This document shows positions 5,569-6,007 of a stretch of DNA of 6,007 bases, piece by piece. The notes under the pieces are model-generated. The model did no database searches. It had not been told where the DNA came from and worked only from the letters and a program-made list of their open reading frames with translations. The first letter of the stretch is position 1. Each line of letters begins with the position of its first letter. A program made the translations under genes and the position numbers. This DNA comes from an uncultured Planctomycetota bacterium (GTDB lineage Bacteria; Planctomycetota; Planctomycetia; Pirellulales; UBA1268), in the NCBI GenBank assembly GCA_905477565.1, contig CAJQGO010000347.1, forward strand, positions 1-6,007, given 5' to 3'.

Positions 5569-6007
5569 GTGTCAGAGCAAAAAACAGGAAAGTCGGCAGG
5601 CACAAGTCCAGTCATCACAGGCGTTCATACCGCTTTGGTCGATGTTCCACTTGGCCAAAGAACAATTACAGATAGCCAGTCCAGCGTACAGTCAGTTGAA
5701 TTTCTTCAAGTGTCCATAGAGACCGATACAGGGATTACAGGATATGGCTTCAATTGGAATTACACTCGCGGACTGCGATCTGTGCAGGTGATGATCGACG
5801 ACTGTTTTGCTCCCGCGGTACTCGGTATGTCAGCTTTTGATCGGCACGCTGCATGGCAGGCCATGCATGCGACAACACATTTCATTGGACGTGTTGGCGT
5901 TGCTCAGGTCGGCCTCTGTGCAATGAATCTAGCGTTATGGGACATTCAGTTAAAAGTAGAGGAAGTGCCACTGTGGCGGCATCTTGGTCCTGTTAAAGAT
6001 CGTGTGA
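5569..6007 (+). CDS. Enolase-superfamily (mandelate racemase/muconate lactonizing type) enzyme, 3' partial
   Basis: The frame starting at GTG 5569 stays open to the window edge, giving 146 complete codons. GAGG at 5558-5561 lies 7 bases upstream; in-frame GTGs at 5542 and 5545 are alternatives after the stop at 5503-5505. The visible protein is the N-terminal capping domain: VITGVHTALVDVPLG, VEFLQVSIETDTGITGYGFNW, a helical stretch AFDRHAAWQAMH, IGRVGVAQVGLCAMNLALWDI (Trp124, Asp125) and VPLWRHLG. ALWDI followed by PLWR-LG is a hallmark of the MR/MLE group, where the capping domain closes over a metal-dependent barrel that abstracts a proton next to a carboxylate. The barrel, with its catalytic lysines and metal ligands, is outside the window, so the reaction (racemase, cycloisomerase or sugar-acid dehydratase) cannot be decided. 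Cytoplasmic; no signal peptide is seen. Confidence 0.85.
   Translation, partial: MSEQKTGKSAGTSPVITGVHTALVDVPLGQRTITDSQSSVQSVEFLQVSIETDTGITGYGFNWNYTRGLRSVQVMIDDCFAPAVLGMSAFDRHAAWQAMHATTHFIGRVGVAQVGLCAMNLALWDIQLKVEEVPLWRHLGPVKDRV

Noticed and set aside
5255..5618. Two overlapping - strand open frames of 85 and 110 codons across the gap before the enolase-superfamily gene
   Set aside because: They overlap both flanking genes, have no domain or good ribosome site, and show a Ser/Arg/Pro-rich composition typical of chance frames.
1..6007. A defence, mobile or biosynthetic system spanning the window
   Set aside because: There is no transposase, integrase, nuclease, toxin, synthase or repeat array on either strand; the genes are unrelated housekeeping or catabolic types with wide gaps.

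Overview
The window carries five genes, all on the + strand, at roughly 50% GC by eye. The gene set suggests a heterotrophic planctomycete or close relative, probably marine, though this is inference. The clues are a secreted sulfatase-modifying-factor-like (FGE-fold) protein of the style common in Planctomycetes, a TPR protein of a type I associate with Planctomycetes and Verrucomicrobia, and a large modular chitinase-like protein.

Layout. (1) Bases 2-2257: 3' part of a long multidomain protein whose start lies upstream of the window. It has two copies of an N-terminal module (the first cut by the window edge), then a Trp-rich repeat module, a GH18 chitinase-type barrel with its catalytic residues, and a second copy of the Trp-rich module ending at the stop. 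(2) 2304-3068: a membrane-anchored or exported TPR protein. (3) 3198-3896: a six-helix MIP-family channel (aquaporin) with both NPA motifs but an unusual predicted selectivity filter. (4) 4079-5296: an exported FGE-sulfatase-fold protein lacking the catalytic cysteine pair of true formylglycine-generating enzymes. (5) 5569-6007: N-terminal part of an enolase-superfamily (mandelate racemase/muconate lactonizing type) enzyme that runs off the right edge.

The gaps are about 46, 129, 182 and 272 bases. Only the first pair is close enough to suggest co-transcription, and I see no convincing promoter or T-tailed terminator in the gaps. Two intergenic regions hold inverted repeats that may form RNA structure. 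The likely starts of genes 2, 3 and 5 are GTG codons with good Shine-Dalgarno sequences, so a caller preferring ATG would misplace or miss them.

The genes do not form an obvious pathway. Chitinase-like hydrolase, solute channel and sugar-acid-type enolase would fit polysaccharide or sugar scavenging, but that is a loose inference from adjacency. I found no mobile element, CRISPR array, RNA gene, defence system or clearly new system. The most noteworthy items are the GH18 domain bracketed by two near-identical modules, the non-canonical aquaporin filter and the cysteine-less FGE-fold protein.
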